Assembly: GCF_028372415.1 (NCBI RefSeq)
Contig: NC_092875.1
Location: 437,789,377 to 437,853,376 of the forward strand
DNA length: 64,000 bases
Reading direction: 5' to 3'
DNA from: Notamacropus eugenii
Taxonomy: Eukaryota; Chordata; Mammalia; Diprotodontia; Macropodidae
The notes beneath the pieces were generated by a model that was given only the letters and a program-made list of their open reading frames with translations, was not told the DNA's origin and searched no databases. Below, piece after piece: positions 32,116 to 44,085 of the stretch. Every line of letters starts with the position of its first letter. The stretch's first letter is position 1. The translations under genes were made by a program, and so were the position numbers.

Positions 32116-33277
32116 AGCACTGAGTCAGCTAGCAGAGCACAAAACAGTTCACATTTATGGTTTCTAGTGTTTCTTTAATTGCCTTTCTAGAAAGTGGGCT
32201 TGAGAGAGGAGTGAGGGGAGAAAGACAGGGAAAGAGAAAGAGAGAGGGAGCTGATGAGGGAATGGAGGTAGCAATTTTGTTAGTAGTGAAAGAATCTATG
32301 AATTTGCTTTCAAAAAATTTGATACTTCCACTTTTTCACAAGACTCAATGCCTGGATGTTTTAATAAACTGCAAAACTTGGAAATGTGTAGAAGTCAAAG
32401 CTACAAGATTCTCTGGGTAAGAATTTGAGCAAAATATAATATAGGCAACATACTGACCTTGGTCACTGGACTGCCTCCAATTTGTTTTCCTTTTTCTTTT
32501 TCCTTTATTTCCTATTTTTTTATTCCACGAAGGTAATTGGGACTTCTTGACCTTTCTGTTGATTCAGGGTTGCATGATTTTCTTGCAGGGCTCCTTGGAC
32601 TGAGAAAAAGAAGCATTACATTTTCTTCCCTGCCATGAGAAGAATAAGCAGCAATGACTGGGATCCTTAGCTCATTAAAATGTTTAATGGAAATAAGTAT
32701 ATTTCATTGAAAGTCAGGAGAAAATTCCTTCAGACACTGGATAGCCATTTGGTTGGCTGTCTCTATTTCTTGATTCTGAAGTTAAAGAATAGTTTCCGTT
32801 GTCTGTCTGAGTGAACACAAATTAAAAAAAAATAAATATAGAAACCAATAGATGTGTATGTGTGTCCATTTAGTAAGTAGAAGTTAAAAAAAAAACCAAA
32901 AAACTGTTGTCCAAAAGGAGAAAAAAAGCTACCAAAGTCCCATAAATAATCTGTTTATTATTTATTATAAATGAAACACAATGTACCATTGTACCATTAC
33001 TTCAATGGCATTACTCCCCCGTGGGAGGTGGATTAACTGCAGTTTTAGTGCACTAAATGCTGTCGTGGCAGAGTTGACTCATCCCCCATGGGATGTTTGT
33101 GAAATCTGAAGGATAAGTTTATTCTTGGTAGGATCATACTAATTGCATAAGTTTTTCAAAGCACTTTAGAATTCTAATTAATTAATCTATAGATCATCCT
33201 GCAGGAAGGATAGTCATTACTATCCTCATTGGAGATAAGGAAGTAGAAATTAAAGCAATTTCTGTTTTATCTCTGGT
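32116..33277. other. Unassigned sequence
   Basis: No gene found. 33150-33250 resembles a MIR minus-strand tail. Two short self-complementary motifs ('ctcccccgtgggag' at 33014 and 'catcccccatgggatg' at 33080) lie about 65 bp apart. Confidence 0.4.
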
Positions 33278-33490
33278 AAAGAATCACAGATTCACAGGCT
33301 CTCAGGGTTGGGAAGTCTTCAGTGGTGAAGTCATCAAATCTTTACCTGGAAGTGAATTATCTACAGCATACCAAACAAATGACCATTTTTACCTTTTACT
33401 TGAAAATCTCTGGTGGGGGTTGGGGTGGGACAGGACCCACTACTTCCAAAGGCAACTCATTATGCTTTTAGATAATTCTTATTTTCAGCC
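33278..33490 (-). mobile_element. L3/CR1 LINE 3' region, minus strand
   Basis: The + strand begins 'gaatcacagattcacaggc', the complement of the CR1-type terminus, then 'cttgaaaatctctggtggg' and 'cccactacttccaaaggca', the complement of the block seen in sense at 4195-4485. Confidence 0.6.
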
Positions 33491-34552
33491 ATAACTAGAG
33501 TAGGCAAACAGGGCAAAATCTCAGGCCTGGGTAAATTGAGGGCATCAATTCAGTGTGGCTTATCTAGTTACTATTTTATTCTAGGAGTTGAAGGACAGTT
33601 GGGCATACTGACATTTCAGGCTTCTCATATGAAGGTGGTTCCCTTCCTTTCCCCGATACACTCACATATAAACATTTAGGGAATATTTAGGGAATTTAGA
33701 GAAATCTATCTAGGGAAATCAGAGGCACGCATCTCTTTTTCCTTTACCTAGAGACTTCCTACCTAAGAAGAGTCTTGAAATAGAGCTTTGGGGATGGGAA
33801 CAGATACCATTCCTCAATCAAATTTCCATGTGGAAAAAAGCTAGGTAGCTGGAGAGGGGTGGGAGATGTAGGTGGTTGGAAATAAAGCATGAAGTGATCC
33901 TGCTGTGACAGGATCCAGATCAACTGCTCAATTGTTGATTACTCTGCTGGTACAGGCTCATACGCAGTGCATCCTAAAAAAGACATATTCTGACTGTCAT
34001 GAGAGGACTGAAAATATGATAGCAGTCCAGGACTAGAGGATGGGGAGTAGATGTACACCAGTGCCTGACCAGCAGGAGGAAGGAGGCATGTCATGGGCAT
34101 TGGGGTCTTTGCTGCCACAAGTTCCCAATCTATTGTCACTAAAAAGTCTGATCCTTTATCTAAAGATCAGGATCTCTCAAAGAGGGGCAGGAAGAGACGC
34201 GTACACAGAGCCCATTGCAAAGACACTGCATTCTGTCATTCTTTCTCCTCCCATTTCTCCAGACTGGCTTTTGAATGGCCTAGATCCAATACATAAATAA
34301 GCTCCCATTCTCACTACTGTAAAGTGAGGCTATAATCCTCATTTACAAGGGAAGACCTTATGGGCACTGCCATCCTGGAGATGGTAGCAGAGAGCTGCAC
34401 ATGGCCAATGAGTCTGAAGACCAGCAGATGGAACTAAAGATCAACTCAATGAGTAGAGAGACCAGCAGAGACACAGTAGAAGGGATATCAGAGGCCATGT
34501 GGTACAATCTTTTCATTTTACTGAGGTCAAGAGGTGTTTTGTGTGTGTGTGT
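33491..34552. other. Unassigned sequence
   Basis: No gene or repeat recognised. Overlapping small open frames at 34040-34300 lack domains. Confidence 0.4.
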
Positions 34553-34645
34553 ATTAAGCACATTCTTTGTGAAGAGTGCTGTGTGAGGCATTAGTAGAAT
34601 GAGAAACATTCCTGCCTTCATTGAGATTATACACTAGTATAGGTT
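34553..34645 (-). mobile_element. L2 3' end fragment, minus strand
   Basis: 'ttaagcacattctttgtga' and 'cctgccttcattgagatta' resemble the complement of the L2 3' terminus. Confidence 0.4.
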
Positions 34646-35439
34646 TGACAATATAAATAATGACTTTATAAAATACAATAATATAGGGTCAATGACCTGC
34701 ATATACGCCTACTCTATTGCAATTCATCTCTCTCTGGCCTGCCTCTGTCTCTGTCTCTGTCTCTGTCTCTCTCTCCCTTTCTCTCCATCAGTCACTGTCA
34801 TTCTCACTGCCCTTTATCGCATAAACCCTGCAGTTTTCCAAACAACAAGTTATCTCTATAATGCCCTACTGCCCGGCATTTCAGTCACTATTAAGTAATT
34901 CTCCACAGATAATTACTTGACCCAAGTATGTTTAGGAAGGAGCCACTTCATTAAGATAATACATTAAAGTAGGGCAACCCCCTGAAGGGAATGCATTCAC
35001 TTCAGATTTGCTGACTATAAATATAACTTTGCAAATATAGCAAATCATCCCTATCTTTATTACTTTGTATCCCTGTTGCCCACCCCTCCTTTGTCTGAGC
35101 ACCAGTCAGAAACTAATAGCACTAGCAGTCAAGCCTTCCTAGAAATTCAAAATCTGACTTTCTGAATGACAAAAAAATTTTGAGCTGAGCTTCATTAGAA
35201 CACATCTGCATGAACTACATATAAATTTGATTCATTATCTGATCAAAATTGCATACTCAGCCATACTTTGAAGCAATAACTAACTTTTCTTATACGGAGA
35301 AAGTTTCACATAGTATAACTTGGTTGACTCAATCCTTTTCTCTCTCCAAAAAAGTCACTATGAGACCAAGAAATATAAATATTATAGTTTAAATATTTTA
35401 ATTATTTTTATCATGAAGACAAAAAAGAATGAAGCTTAC
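34646..35439. other. Unassigned, with a (CTGTCT)n run
   Basis: Short microsatellite at about 34742-34775. The remainder has no gene; 35395-35439 is the likely 3' UTR of the RPL36A retrocopy ('tcatgaagacaaaaaagaa' is close to the complement of that UTR). Confidence 0.45.
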
Positions 35440-36131
35440 TTAGAACTGGATCATTTGACCATTTCTCTTGATTTCTTCCAGTTAAAAATGCTTACCTCTC
35501 TTAATGGTCTGGAGCTTAGAACTGTAGACACACAACACATTTGAGTTTCACTCACAGCAATCTTCTTTGTGGCACTGGCCTTTATTGTTACGATTATTAA
35601 TTTACTTATTTTCAGTTTTCAAAAATCACTTCCATAAGTTTCAAATTTTCTCCCCCTCTACCCACCTCCCTCCCCAAGACATCAGGCAATCTTATATGAA
35701 TTCTGCACATACACTCTTATTAAACACATTATCACATTAGTCATGTTGCATAGAAGAATTAAAACGAATGCGAGCAGCCATGAGTAAAACTAAACAAAAC
35801 CAAACATAACCCAAGAGAAAACAGTCTGCTTCACTCGGTGTTCTGATTCCATACTTCTTTCTCTGCATATAGGTGGGATTTTTCATTGAGAGTCCTTTGG
35901 AAATGCTTTAGGTCCTTGCATTGCTGTGAAGGGCTAAATCTGACATTGGCCTTTTTAAAAAATGATATTGGCTTTGTTGGACCTCTGTAGCCCCTCTGCT
36001 CTCAGTCATAGTGCCTAGTCTCCTGAGCCAAAAGGGAATCTTTGCCCTTCTTGTGCCACATCACTTTGTGAGCCTGGTGCTTGCCATACTTCTTATAGGA
36101 GTTTCTGTGAATTTGGAGAGTGTTGAACCAC
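35440..36131 (-). pseudogene. RPL36A: RPL36A processed pseudogene, split by an L1 3' end
   Basis: Retrocopy of the mRNA for large-subunit ribosomal protein eL42 (RPL36A/RPL36AL). The 5' part (36131-35947) reads YKKYGKHQAHKVMWHKKGKD, then SLLAQETRHYD, then EQRGYRGPTKPISFFKKA; the human protein has [48 protein letters not shown]. The 3' part resumes at 35583 with 'aaggccagtgccacaaaga' in minus sense and ends at the stop (35440-35442) after the QMIQF-like codons ('caaatgatccagttctaa'). An L1 3' end sits between the two parts. A stop replaces the Arg after RHYD, and the first and last thirds are frame-shifted. The intron-less layout shows retrotransposition. The family has many retrocopies, so RPL36AL is an equal candidate parent. 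Confidence 0.85.
35584..35946 (-). mobile_element. L1 3' end inserted in the RPL36A pseudogene
   Basis: Complement of the marsupial L1 3' UTR: 'ttctccccctctacccacc', 'catcaggcaatcttatatg', 'atcacattagtcatgttgc' and 'cctttggaaatgctttagg'. It is 5'-truncated and flanked by an 8-bp direct repeat 'tggccttt' (35576-35583 and 35947-35954), which is also the point where the pseudogene is interrupted. So the L1 came after the retrocopy. Confidence 0.85.
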
Positions 36132-36169
36132 AGCTGCCGGACTGGTAGTATTAGCATAAAGAGTGATCT

Positions 36170-36268
36170 GGGGATATTAAGTGACCTGAGGTTACACAGG
36201 TAGTAATCACTGGAAGGGAACTTGAACTTGTCTTCTTACCCAAAGCCAGGGCTCCTTTCATTGCACTG
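36170..36268 (-). mobile_element. MIR-like SINE fragment, minus strand
   Basis: 'taagtgacctgaggttaca', 'caggtagtaatcactggaa' and 'catt gcactgtgtc'-type end. Confidence 0.65.
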
Positions 36269-37939
36269 TGTCTTTATAGTGCCGTATTTCAGCAAACAGA
36301 AGCAGAGTAGAAAGAGAACAGTTGCCTAGGCCATGAGTGTGCCTATGTGGTGGAGCCATACATTTTTCTTATTTTTTTCCAATTCTAACTTATTCCCTGA
36401 ATAACACCTATTCTCCATGTATCTTTTCCTCCATGTCTTTTCCATGGTGTATGAGTTCTCTCTTTCTCTGTATGAGTTCACTCTTCCATTGGTGGTATGG
36501 TAACCTGTGGGAAAGTGTACTACCATGGTTATTGACAAATCTTCACTTGCCATTTGACTGACTATACTGTTTGATTAAATGTATTTTGCTTTGAGTTAAT
36601 TTTTATTTGACTCAGTGAAAATCAATTTATCAGTGGGGAGGGGGCTGGTGACCCATGGTTTGAATTGTGTGAAATGAGTATCTCAACCCTAAAATAAATT
36701 TCAGAGCATTCATATGTAAAGGGGGAGTCTAGATGCCAGATTTATATCCCGCCTCAATTTGCCTCCTTGAAACTTTTTTTTCAGAATGCCCACTAGCAAT
36801 CATTTTTTATTCAGTTTAAATGTAATATCTAATGGCAAAAATGGAAGAACATATTTACTCTGATATGCCAACATTGGGGATGTTTACAGGCAGCAAAGCA
36901 GGCTCAGAGGTGAACACTGGAATTTCTGGAGGAGAAAAATATAGAATAAAAATAGAGCAAAATCTGTTTAATGGAGGTGAAGATAGGGGCAGGCATGAAA
37001 GATGATAGCAGATGTGAAAATATACTGAGAAGATTTATCAGTAAATGACAGCAGGTGTGGGGCAAGAATTTGAAAAAAGAAAGGCTATGAGACTATACGG
37101 AAAGAAATATAAAGGAAAATAGACTCTAGACTTAACAACTTGTCTGAGGTCACAAAGCTAGTGTCAGAAACAAAGCTAGAACCCAGGTCTTATGACTCCC
37201 AGAGACCTTTCCAATGAGAAATTAAAGGAATTTCGTATGTGATTTTATAACTGACTCTCTATTATTGGATATGTCTCAACTTCTCTCACCTATAAAATGG
37301 GAATGAAGAGTCTTCAGAAGGACAGCAGGCAGATCAGATTGTAGAAAGAACACTACTGGGAGAAAACACTTAGTTATACCCATAATCTTACTAGTACGGG
37401 GACTTCTCTCACTGGTGCAAATCTTAACCAGTCCATATCTTCTCATTCAGTTGTGGTCCTCCACAAAGCACCTACTTAATGCACTGGGGGCCTCCCTCTG
37501 ATTATTTTAATTATTTTTTGCCAGGTTTTTGATTTCACCAGGGCAGCTCACCACCTGTTCTGCAATAAGTCTTAAAGAGGGCAAATAACTTCCCATGGTG
37601 ATTACTGCTGATAAATAGCAGGGACTGGACTTGAAACTAGATCTTCTGGGCTCTTAGGTAATTTTCCTATCCATTATGGAGCATTGCTTCCTTTTAATAT
37701 TTAATGGAAATATTTCCTGGAAACCATATTCATAGCATTTTTCTCTTATGACTACTCTAACTGCACAATCAACCCACCTACTTTCCTGGTGATACATATC
37801 CTGGAGGAAATCCTATGGACCTCATCTTACACACAAGTAATTGTGTAACATGTTAATATGTAATATGTTACAGCTCATTCAATCTACCATATATATTTTG
37901 TTGCCCTTTTAATCACCTGCAATTTGAATTTTTATCTCT
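36269..37939. other. Mostly unassigned, two MIR fragments
   Basis: MIR-like minus-strand pieces at 37120-37215 ('acaacttgtctgaggtcac') and 37540-37690 ('gaaactagatcttctgggc'). The rest is not recognised and has no gene. Confidence 0.45.
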
Positions 37940-40654
37940 CCTTAAAAAAAATTTGATTTTTTCCTTAATTACATGTAAACACTATGTTTAACATTCACTT
38001 TTTAAAATTTTGAGTTTTAAATTCTCGCCTTCTATCCTTCCCTCTCTCCTCATCAAGAAGGCAATTTGATATAGGCTACACATGTGCTCCCATGCAAAAC
38101 TATTTCCATATTAGTCATGTTGTGAAATAAAATTCAGACAAAACCAAACAAAAAAAAATAAAGCTAAAAAATATGCTTCAATCTATATTCAGACTCTATC
38201 AGTTCTTTCTATGGAGAAGGATAGCACTTTTTTCATCATAAATTATTTGGAATGAAATCACTCTGGGTCAGTTCATGAAAATCTTTCCAGGTTTTTTCTG
38301 AGAGCCTCCTACTCATCATTTTTTATGATAGTACAATAGTTTTCCATCCCAACCATATACTACAGCTTGGTCAGCCATTTCCCTTCAATTTTCATTTTTT
38401 TACTACCACTAAGGGACCTACTATAATTTTTTTTTTGTACATATAGGTCCTTTTCTTTTTTCTCTTTTGTCTACTTGGGATACACATTTACTAGTGGCAT
38501 TGCTGGGCCAAAGGACATGCATGCTTTTATAGTTCTTTGGGCATAGTTCCAAATTGCTGTACAGAATGGTTGAATCAGTTTACAACTCCATCGATTGTGC
38601 ATTAGTGTCTCAATTTTCCCACATCCTCCCCTGACCATTTATTATTTTCCTTTTTTGTCACATTAGCCAACCTGATAGGTGAGAGGTGGCGCTTCAGAGC
38701 TGTTTTAATTTAAATTTCTCTGATTAATAGTGATTTAGAGCAATTTTCATTTGACTATAGCTAGCTTTAATTACTTTGTTCAAAAACTGGCTGTTCATAT
38801 CTCTTGACCATTCATCAATCAGGGAATGACTCATTTTAAAAATTTTGACACAGTTCTCTATGTATTTGAGATATAAGGACTTCATCAGAGATACCTGCTA
38901 TAATTTTTTCATGGTTTTGATTACTCACTGTATTTCCCTCCATCCTATTTCCCTGTATTTATTCTGCTAACTTTTCCTTTCACCCTGTCCATTCTCAAAT
39001 ATGTTTTGCTTCTGACTACTGCCTTCCCTAATTGGCCCTCCCTTCTATCAGTCCCTGACCCTTCCTCCACCTCTCTCTTATCCTCTTCCCTTCCTACATT
39101 CCTGTAGGGTAACACAGATTTCTGTAGCCAACTGAGGATGTAAGTTATTCCCTCTCTGAGCCAATTCTGATGAGAGTAAGATTCAAGGGCTTCCTCCTAC
39201 CTCTCTATTTTCTCTTCTGCTATAAAAGCTCTTTCATGTCTCTTTTATGTAAAATAATTTGTTCCATTCTACCTCTTCCTTCCCTCTTCTCCCAGTGAAT
39301 TCCTCTTTCCCATCCCTGAATTTTATTTTTATAGAAATCATCCTATCATATTTAACTCATACTCATACCCTCTGTTTATGTATAGTCCTTCTATCTGTGC
39401 TAATAGTAATAAAGTTCTTATGAATTACAAGTATCATCTTCCTCTGTAGGAATGTAAACAATTATCTTTATTGAATTCCTTATTGAAGTCTCTTTCCAGA
39501 CTACCTTTTTACATTTCTCTTAAACTTTGGATTTGGATTTGGATAATTTTTACAATTATCTTTTGTCTTTTCATCATGAATGCTTGAAAGTAACCCTTTT
39601 CATTGAATATGTTCCCCCCTTGAAGGATTATATTCAGTTTTGCTGGGTAAGTGGTGGTTGGTTGTAATCTTAGCTCCTTTGCCCTCCAGAATATTATATT
39701 CCAACTTCTCCAGTCCTTTAATGTAGTAGCTGATAAATCTTGTGTCATCATGACTGTGACTCCATAATATTTGAATTGTTTCTTTCTGGCTGCTTGGCTG
39801 GCAACCTTTCTTTTTGACCTGGGAGCTCTGGAATTTGCCTATAATATTCCTGGGAGTTTTTATTTTGGGATCTCTTTGAGGAAGTGATCAGAGGATTCTC
39901 TCAATTTCTACTTTAGTGTATGGTTCTAGGATATCAAAGCAATTTTCCTTGATAATTTCTTGAAATATTATGTTTACTTTTATCTGGTTTTTTGGATCAT
40001 AATTTTCTGGGAGTCCAATAATTCTTAAATTATCCCTCCTTGATCTGTTTTCCAGGTCAGATATTTTTTCCAATGAGATATTTCATACTTTCTTCTATTT
40101 TTTCATTATGTTGATTTTGTTTTATTGTTTCTTTCTTTTTTTCTTATGGAGTCATTAACTTCCATTTGTCTAATTCTATTTTTTAAAGAATTATCTTATT
40201 GAGTTAGCATTTGTACATCATTTTCTATTTGATCAATACTGTTTTTTACAGAGTACTTCTTTCTCTTCAGCTGATTTTTGTAAGTCTTTTACCAATTGGC
40301 CTATTCTGATTTTTTTAAGGTATTACTTCCTTTAGTATTTTTGCGGGGCTCTCCTTCACCAAGCTATTGACTCTTTCTACCTGATTTTCTTTCATCACTG
40401 TTATTTCCCCCCCAATTTTTCTTCTACCTCTCTTATTTGACTTTTAAAATACTTTTTTAATCTCTTTTAGGAATTATTTTTGTACCTGAGACCAATTCAC
40501 ATTTTTCTTGGAGGCTTTGGATATAGGAGTACTGACATTGTTGTCTTATTCTGGGTTTGTGTTTTGATCATCTGTCAACATAGTAACTTTCTATGGTCAG
40601 AATATTTTTTGTTCATTTTTCCAGACTATTTCTTCACTTTTTGCTTCATGTTAA

Positions 40655-40689
<35 letters not shown>

Positions 40690-41347
40690 TTGCTTCCAGG
40701 GTGGAGGGATCACTGTCCCAAGATTCAGAGATTGTGTGTTGCTGTTTTCAGAACTTGTTCTGGGGATTTGTAAGTTTTCAGTTCTTCCAAGGTAGTATGA
40801 TCTAGGTGGAAAAGGTATGTTTACTACTCTCCCAACCTGTGCTCTAATCTGTGACTACAAGTACTCCTTTCTACCCTAGTTCTGTAACAAGAGTCTCTGC
40901 TCCCCTGAAGTTGCAAGCTCTGGTGTGCTAGTGCTCCTCCTTGTCTTGGGACTGCTACCCAGGACTGTGACCCATACCTGAGAATGAGTAACAAACAGAG
41001 TCCTGCACCCAATGCCAGTGAAGAGATCCTTGTAATCTTCTTCTGAACAATTGTCTGTGACCCTTATTCTCTCTGTGCTGAGAACTCTGGAAGCAGCCAC
41101 TGACACCCCTGATTTAGTCACCAATGCCTCCAATATAGTGCACTCATTTCTCACCCCAGTATTGTAGACCTTTCTTGCTGATCTTCTAAGTTGACTTGGA
41201 CTAGAAAATTGTTTTACCTCATTCTTTTGTGGGTTCTGTTGCTCCAGAATTTGTTTTTAGACATTACTTAAAGTTGTTTAGAAGGGAATTTGGAAGATCT
41301 CAGGTGAGTCCCAGACCTTTGTCAGCTATCTAAGCTCTGCCCCTCCT
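37940..41347 (-). mobile_element. L1/HAL1 mosaic, 3.4 kb, both ends present
   Basis: Read on the minus strand. The 5' end (41347) starts 'ggggcagagcttagatagc', like the L1 5' UTR start. ORF1 spans about 40560-39480, with a coiled-coil-like N-terminal half, then LENRSRRDNLRIIGLPEN and FQEIIKENCFDILEP (best frame 40073-39888), typical of L1 ORF1. A spacer of about 570 bases (39480-38910; 'actctcatcagaattggct', 'aactta catcctcagttgg'-like) is the HAL1-type 3' sequence. The next block (38910-38300) is distal ORF2: SLIDEWSRDMNSQ, QMKIALNHY, then 'gttggctaatgtgac'. The 3' UTR ends 'tgaatgttaaacatagtgt' then 'aattaaggaaaaaatcaaa'. There is no endonuclease or reverse transcriptase. ORF1 and ORF2 remnants carry many stops. 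A (ATGT)n run (about 40660-40690) lies in the 5' UTR. Confidence 0.75.
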
Positions 41348-41349
41348 GG

Positions 41350-41500
41350 AGCTTTCCCCTTCTTGCAGTTTCTACTTATTGCTCCTAACTGTACTTTATG
41401 GAGCCAATCATAAAAAAAGCTTTCTGTGGGACAGCTCTCACATGTCTGAAAACAAATGTCATTTCTTCAAATAAAGATCTAAACATAGTAATTTGAATAA
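41350..41500 (-). mobile_element. L3/CR1 LINE fragment, minus strand
   Basis: 'cagtttctacttattgctc', 'gctctcacatgtctgaaaa' and 'aataaagatctaaacatag' follow the complement of CR1/L3 sequence just upstream of the block at 33278-33490. It abuts the L1 5' end. Confidence 0.55.
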
Positions 41501-43269
41501 AATGAGATTTCAAATATGGAAACAAAATTTGGAACAATGAATCTTCATGATGGAAAAGTACAATAAGAAATTAAAGCATAGCTCATAGAATTAACAGACT
41601 ATATTCCACCTGTAGTTTCTAGTCTGACTAAAGATTATAGTTTCTTTACTCATTTGCCCTATAGAAATGACAGGAGATACATCATCCAATATCCTAGGTA
41701 GGGAAAATAACAAATTAATAAATTGGATTAATAAAAAAATAAATCAATAAATTAAAAATAAAATTAATAATTAAAATTGTATTTAGAAATAATACATCAT
41801 ATTGAGTTATGAATAAATTAATTATAGTAATTTATTGATATATTAATAAATGAAGTTATTAATTTTTTTTTCAAAAAAACCTTTTCCCTTAATGAGACTT
41901 TATACTTGAAATTATAGGGTGTTAGTACCAGAAAACGCCTATATGAAGTGCAGGATACATGAAACTTAAACTTATAAAATTAAAATGTAATTATTTATTC
42001 ATGGGAATTTATTTACCACTAATAAATAAATTTAACACTATTCAAGGTAAATATATCACTAGAATACATTTTCTGTTTATAACTAGACCTTAATTAATTT
42101 ACTATTTTTTTTTTCCTTAAAGGGAAATTATCAAGAATTGATATTGAGCTAGGGAATAAGCAAGTCTGGTTTGGGTTTTGGATAATGAGAAAGTGTTTAC
42201 CTTGAATACTGTGGGTCAGAGTAAGTTTAATTGCCCTTGAAATCATTATGTTGAATCATATATTTTTGTTAGGAACGTCAAGAAGTAAGAGTGGGGAGAA
42301 TGTTTCTCACAGATTTTAGAAACTCATTGAAACGATTTGGTCACAAGTTCCCAATTAAACATGCTATATACTTATGCATCTTTAGAACATGACATGTGAC
42401 AATAAGGCAATGAGATCATTTTGGAAACACAAATATTTATACACTAAAGGTATCCCTTCAAAGTAGTTGGGGATACTGCTACCACTTACAACATTTTCAA
42501 AAGTTCTTTTTTATGCCTTCTTTGAATTTTGGAGTATATTCTTTTGCATATTCCTCAGTGGTAGTGAATCTTCATCCCTGAAGCATGATTTTGACTCATG
42601 GAAAGAGCTGAAATTCAATTGTTACCAAGTATGGTGAATTATATTATTGAAAAATCTGAGTAATGCTATTTGTGGTTTGAGAAAAGGGGATTAAAAAAAG
42701 AAGGAAACAAAAAATGGGAAAGGTAAAGGAAAGGGAAAAGGGAAGGGGAAAGGAAAAGAGACTGGGGTGGAGGACTGTGAACTGTTTCTAAAGACAATTA
42801 CAAAGAAGAATTAGTTCCACAGATCCTCTAAGCAATGATATTTCCATTGCAATAAATAGAACAACCCACACTGATTCAACCCTCTAAAAACACACACATA
42901 CTCCTTTGGACGTATAAGAACATCTGGCATATTTATTTTAAAATCACTTGTCAGTCCCATATGATCATACTTCATACAGTTTGGCAATTTCAGAAACTCA
43001 AATGCATCTGAAAAGGACTATTAGTTTTGTTTCATAAAGATTTCATTAATTTGTGTGCATCTCAAAAGTGAGCTGTTAAATTTAATAGAATGTAACCATA
43101 AATCAATAAAAATATTCATCTAAGTTTTAATATGTATTATTTTCATTTTTATTACAATGTATAAAGTAAAAGATATTTTAAATTCTAAAAGATGAACTTA
43201 TATTTGTATATATTTTTACATAACAGATGAGTTCCTGACAAGGTACAGCTCAATATGTTAGAATAGTGT
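41501..43269. other. AT-rich unassigned sequence
   Basis: Very AT-rich at 41690-41880 (runs of 'aataaatt'). A purine-only stretch with GGGAAA units lies at 42660-42765. No gene found. Confidence 0.5.
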
Positions 43270-44085
43270 ATAAAGAGATTAATAGGAATTCAGCAGGTGA
43301 AGAGATTGAGGAAGGACATTTCAGGCATAGGAAAGAGTGCAATCAAGCAAACGAAGGCCACAAAGCAGATCTTGTGTCCAAAAGGCAGAGAGTAGTCAGC
43401 TTAGGTAGGAGAACAAATAAGTAGTAACATGCAGGAAGGGTTAAGAGGTATCATTGTACTAGAATTTGTAAGGACTTGTATGATAGCTAAAGTTTAAACT
43501 TCATTCAGAGAGCAATAAACAGCCATTGAAGAGTGAAGAGTGATATGACCAGATCTAAACGTAAGAAATACTTTTTCTTACACAGACATGAAGGGCATTT
43601 TGAAAGAGAAGAGTGAAAGTGATAAGGCACTTTAGAATGCTACTGCGACAATTCAGCTGAATGATAATGAGAATCTTAACAGGACTGATGCAAGGAAAGG
43701 GAAGGTGGGGAAGGGAGGAAAGGGAGGGGAGGGGAAGGAAGAGGAGAGAAGAGAGGTTAAGAATGTAGGAGACAGAATGAATGTTAGCTTTATAGCAAAA
43801 TCAAATATCAGAAGGAGAAGCAAGTTTAGGGGAAAAGATAGTAAAATCTGGTTTTAGATATGCTTAATTTGAGATAATGGTAAAGATCTACAGGTAATTC
43901 TAGACATATGTTTAGAACTCAGAAGAAAGGTCAGGGCTGAAGATATAGATCTGGGAATTATATGCAAAGAGGTGATAGCTAAAAGAAATGAGAATAAATA
44001 AGGCTGCCAAGTGACAGTCTGTATAGACCAAAGAGAAAAGGGAAGGCATATATTAAATATTGGGAAGACCAATAATGAAAGTGGA
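43270..44085 (-). mobile_element. L2 LINE, minus strand
   Basis: The + strand has 'caataaacagccattgaag', 'gagtgatatgaccagatct', 'caattcagctgaatgataa' and 'cagggctgaagatatagat'. Minus-strand translation around 43830-43990 gives NSQIYIFSPDLS, matching L2 ...DDTQxYLSxxPDLS.... The AC-rich satellite at 44155-44245 follows. Confidence 0.65.

Noticed and set aside
35584-36131. Chimaeric retrocopy (RPL36A 5' part fused to an L1 3' end by template switching)
   Set aside because: The rest of RPL36A continues beyond the L1 and an 8-bp repeat borders it, so a later insertion explains it better.
40660-40690. (ATGT)n run considered as an element boundary
   Set aside because: L1 5' UTR sequence appears to continue on both sides; it is a simple microsatellite.
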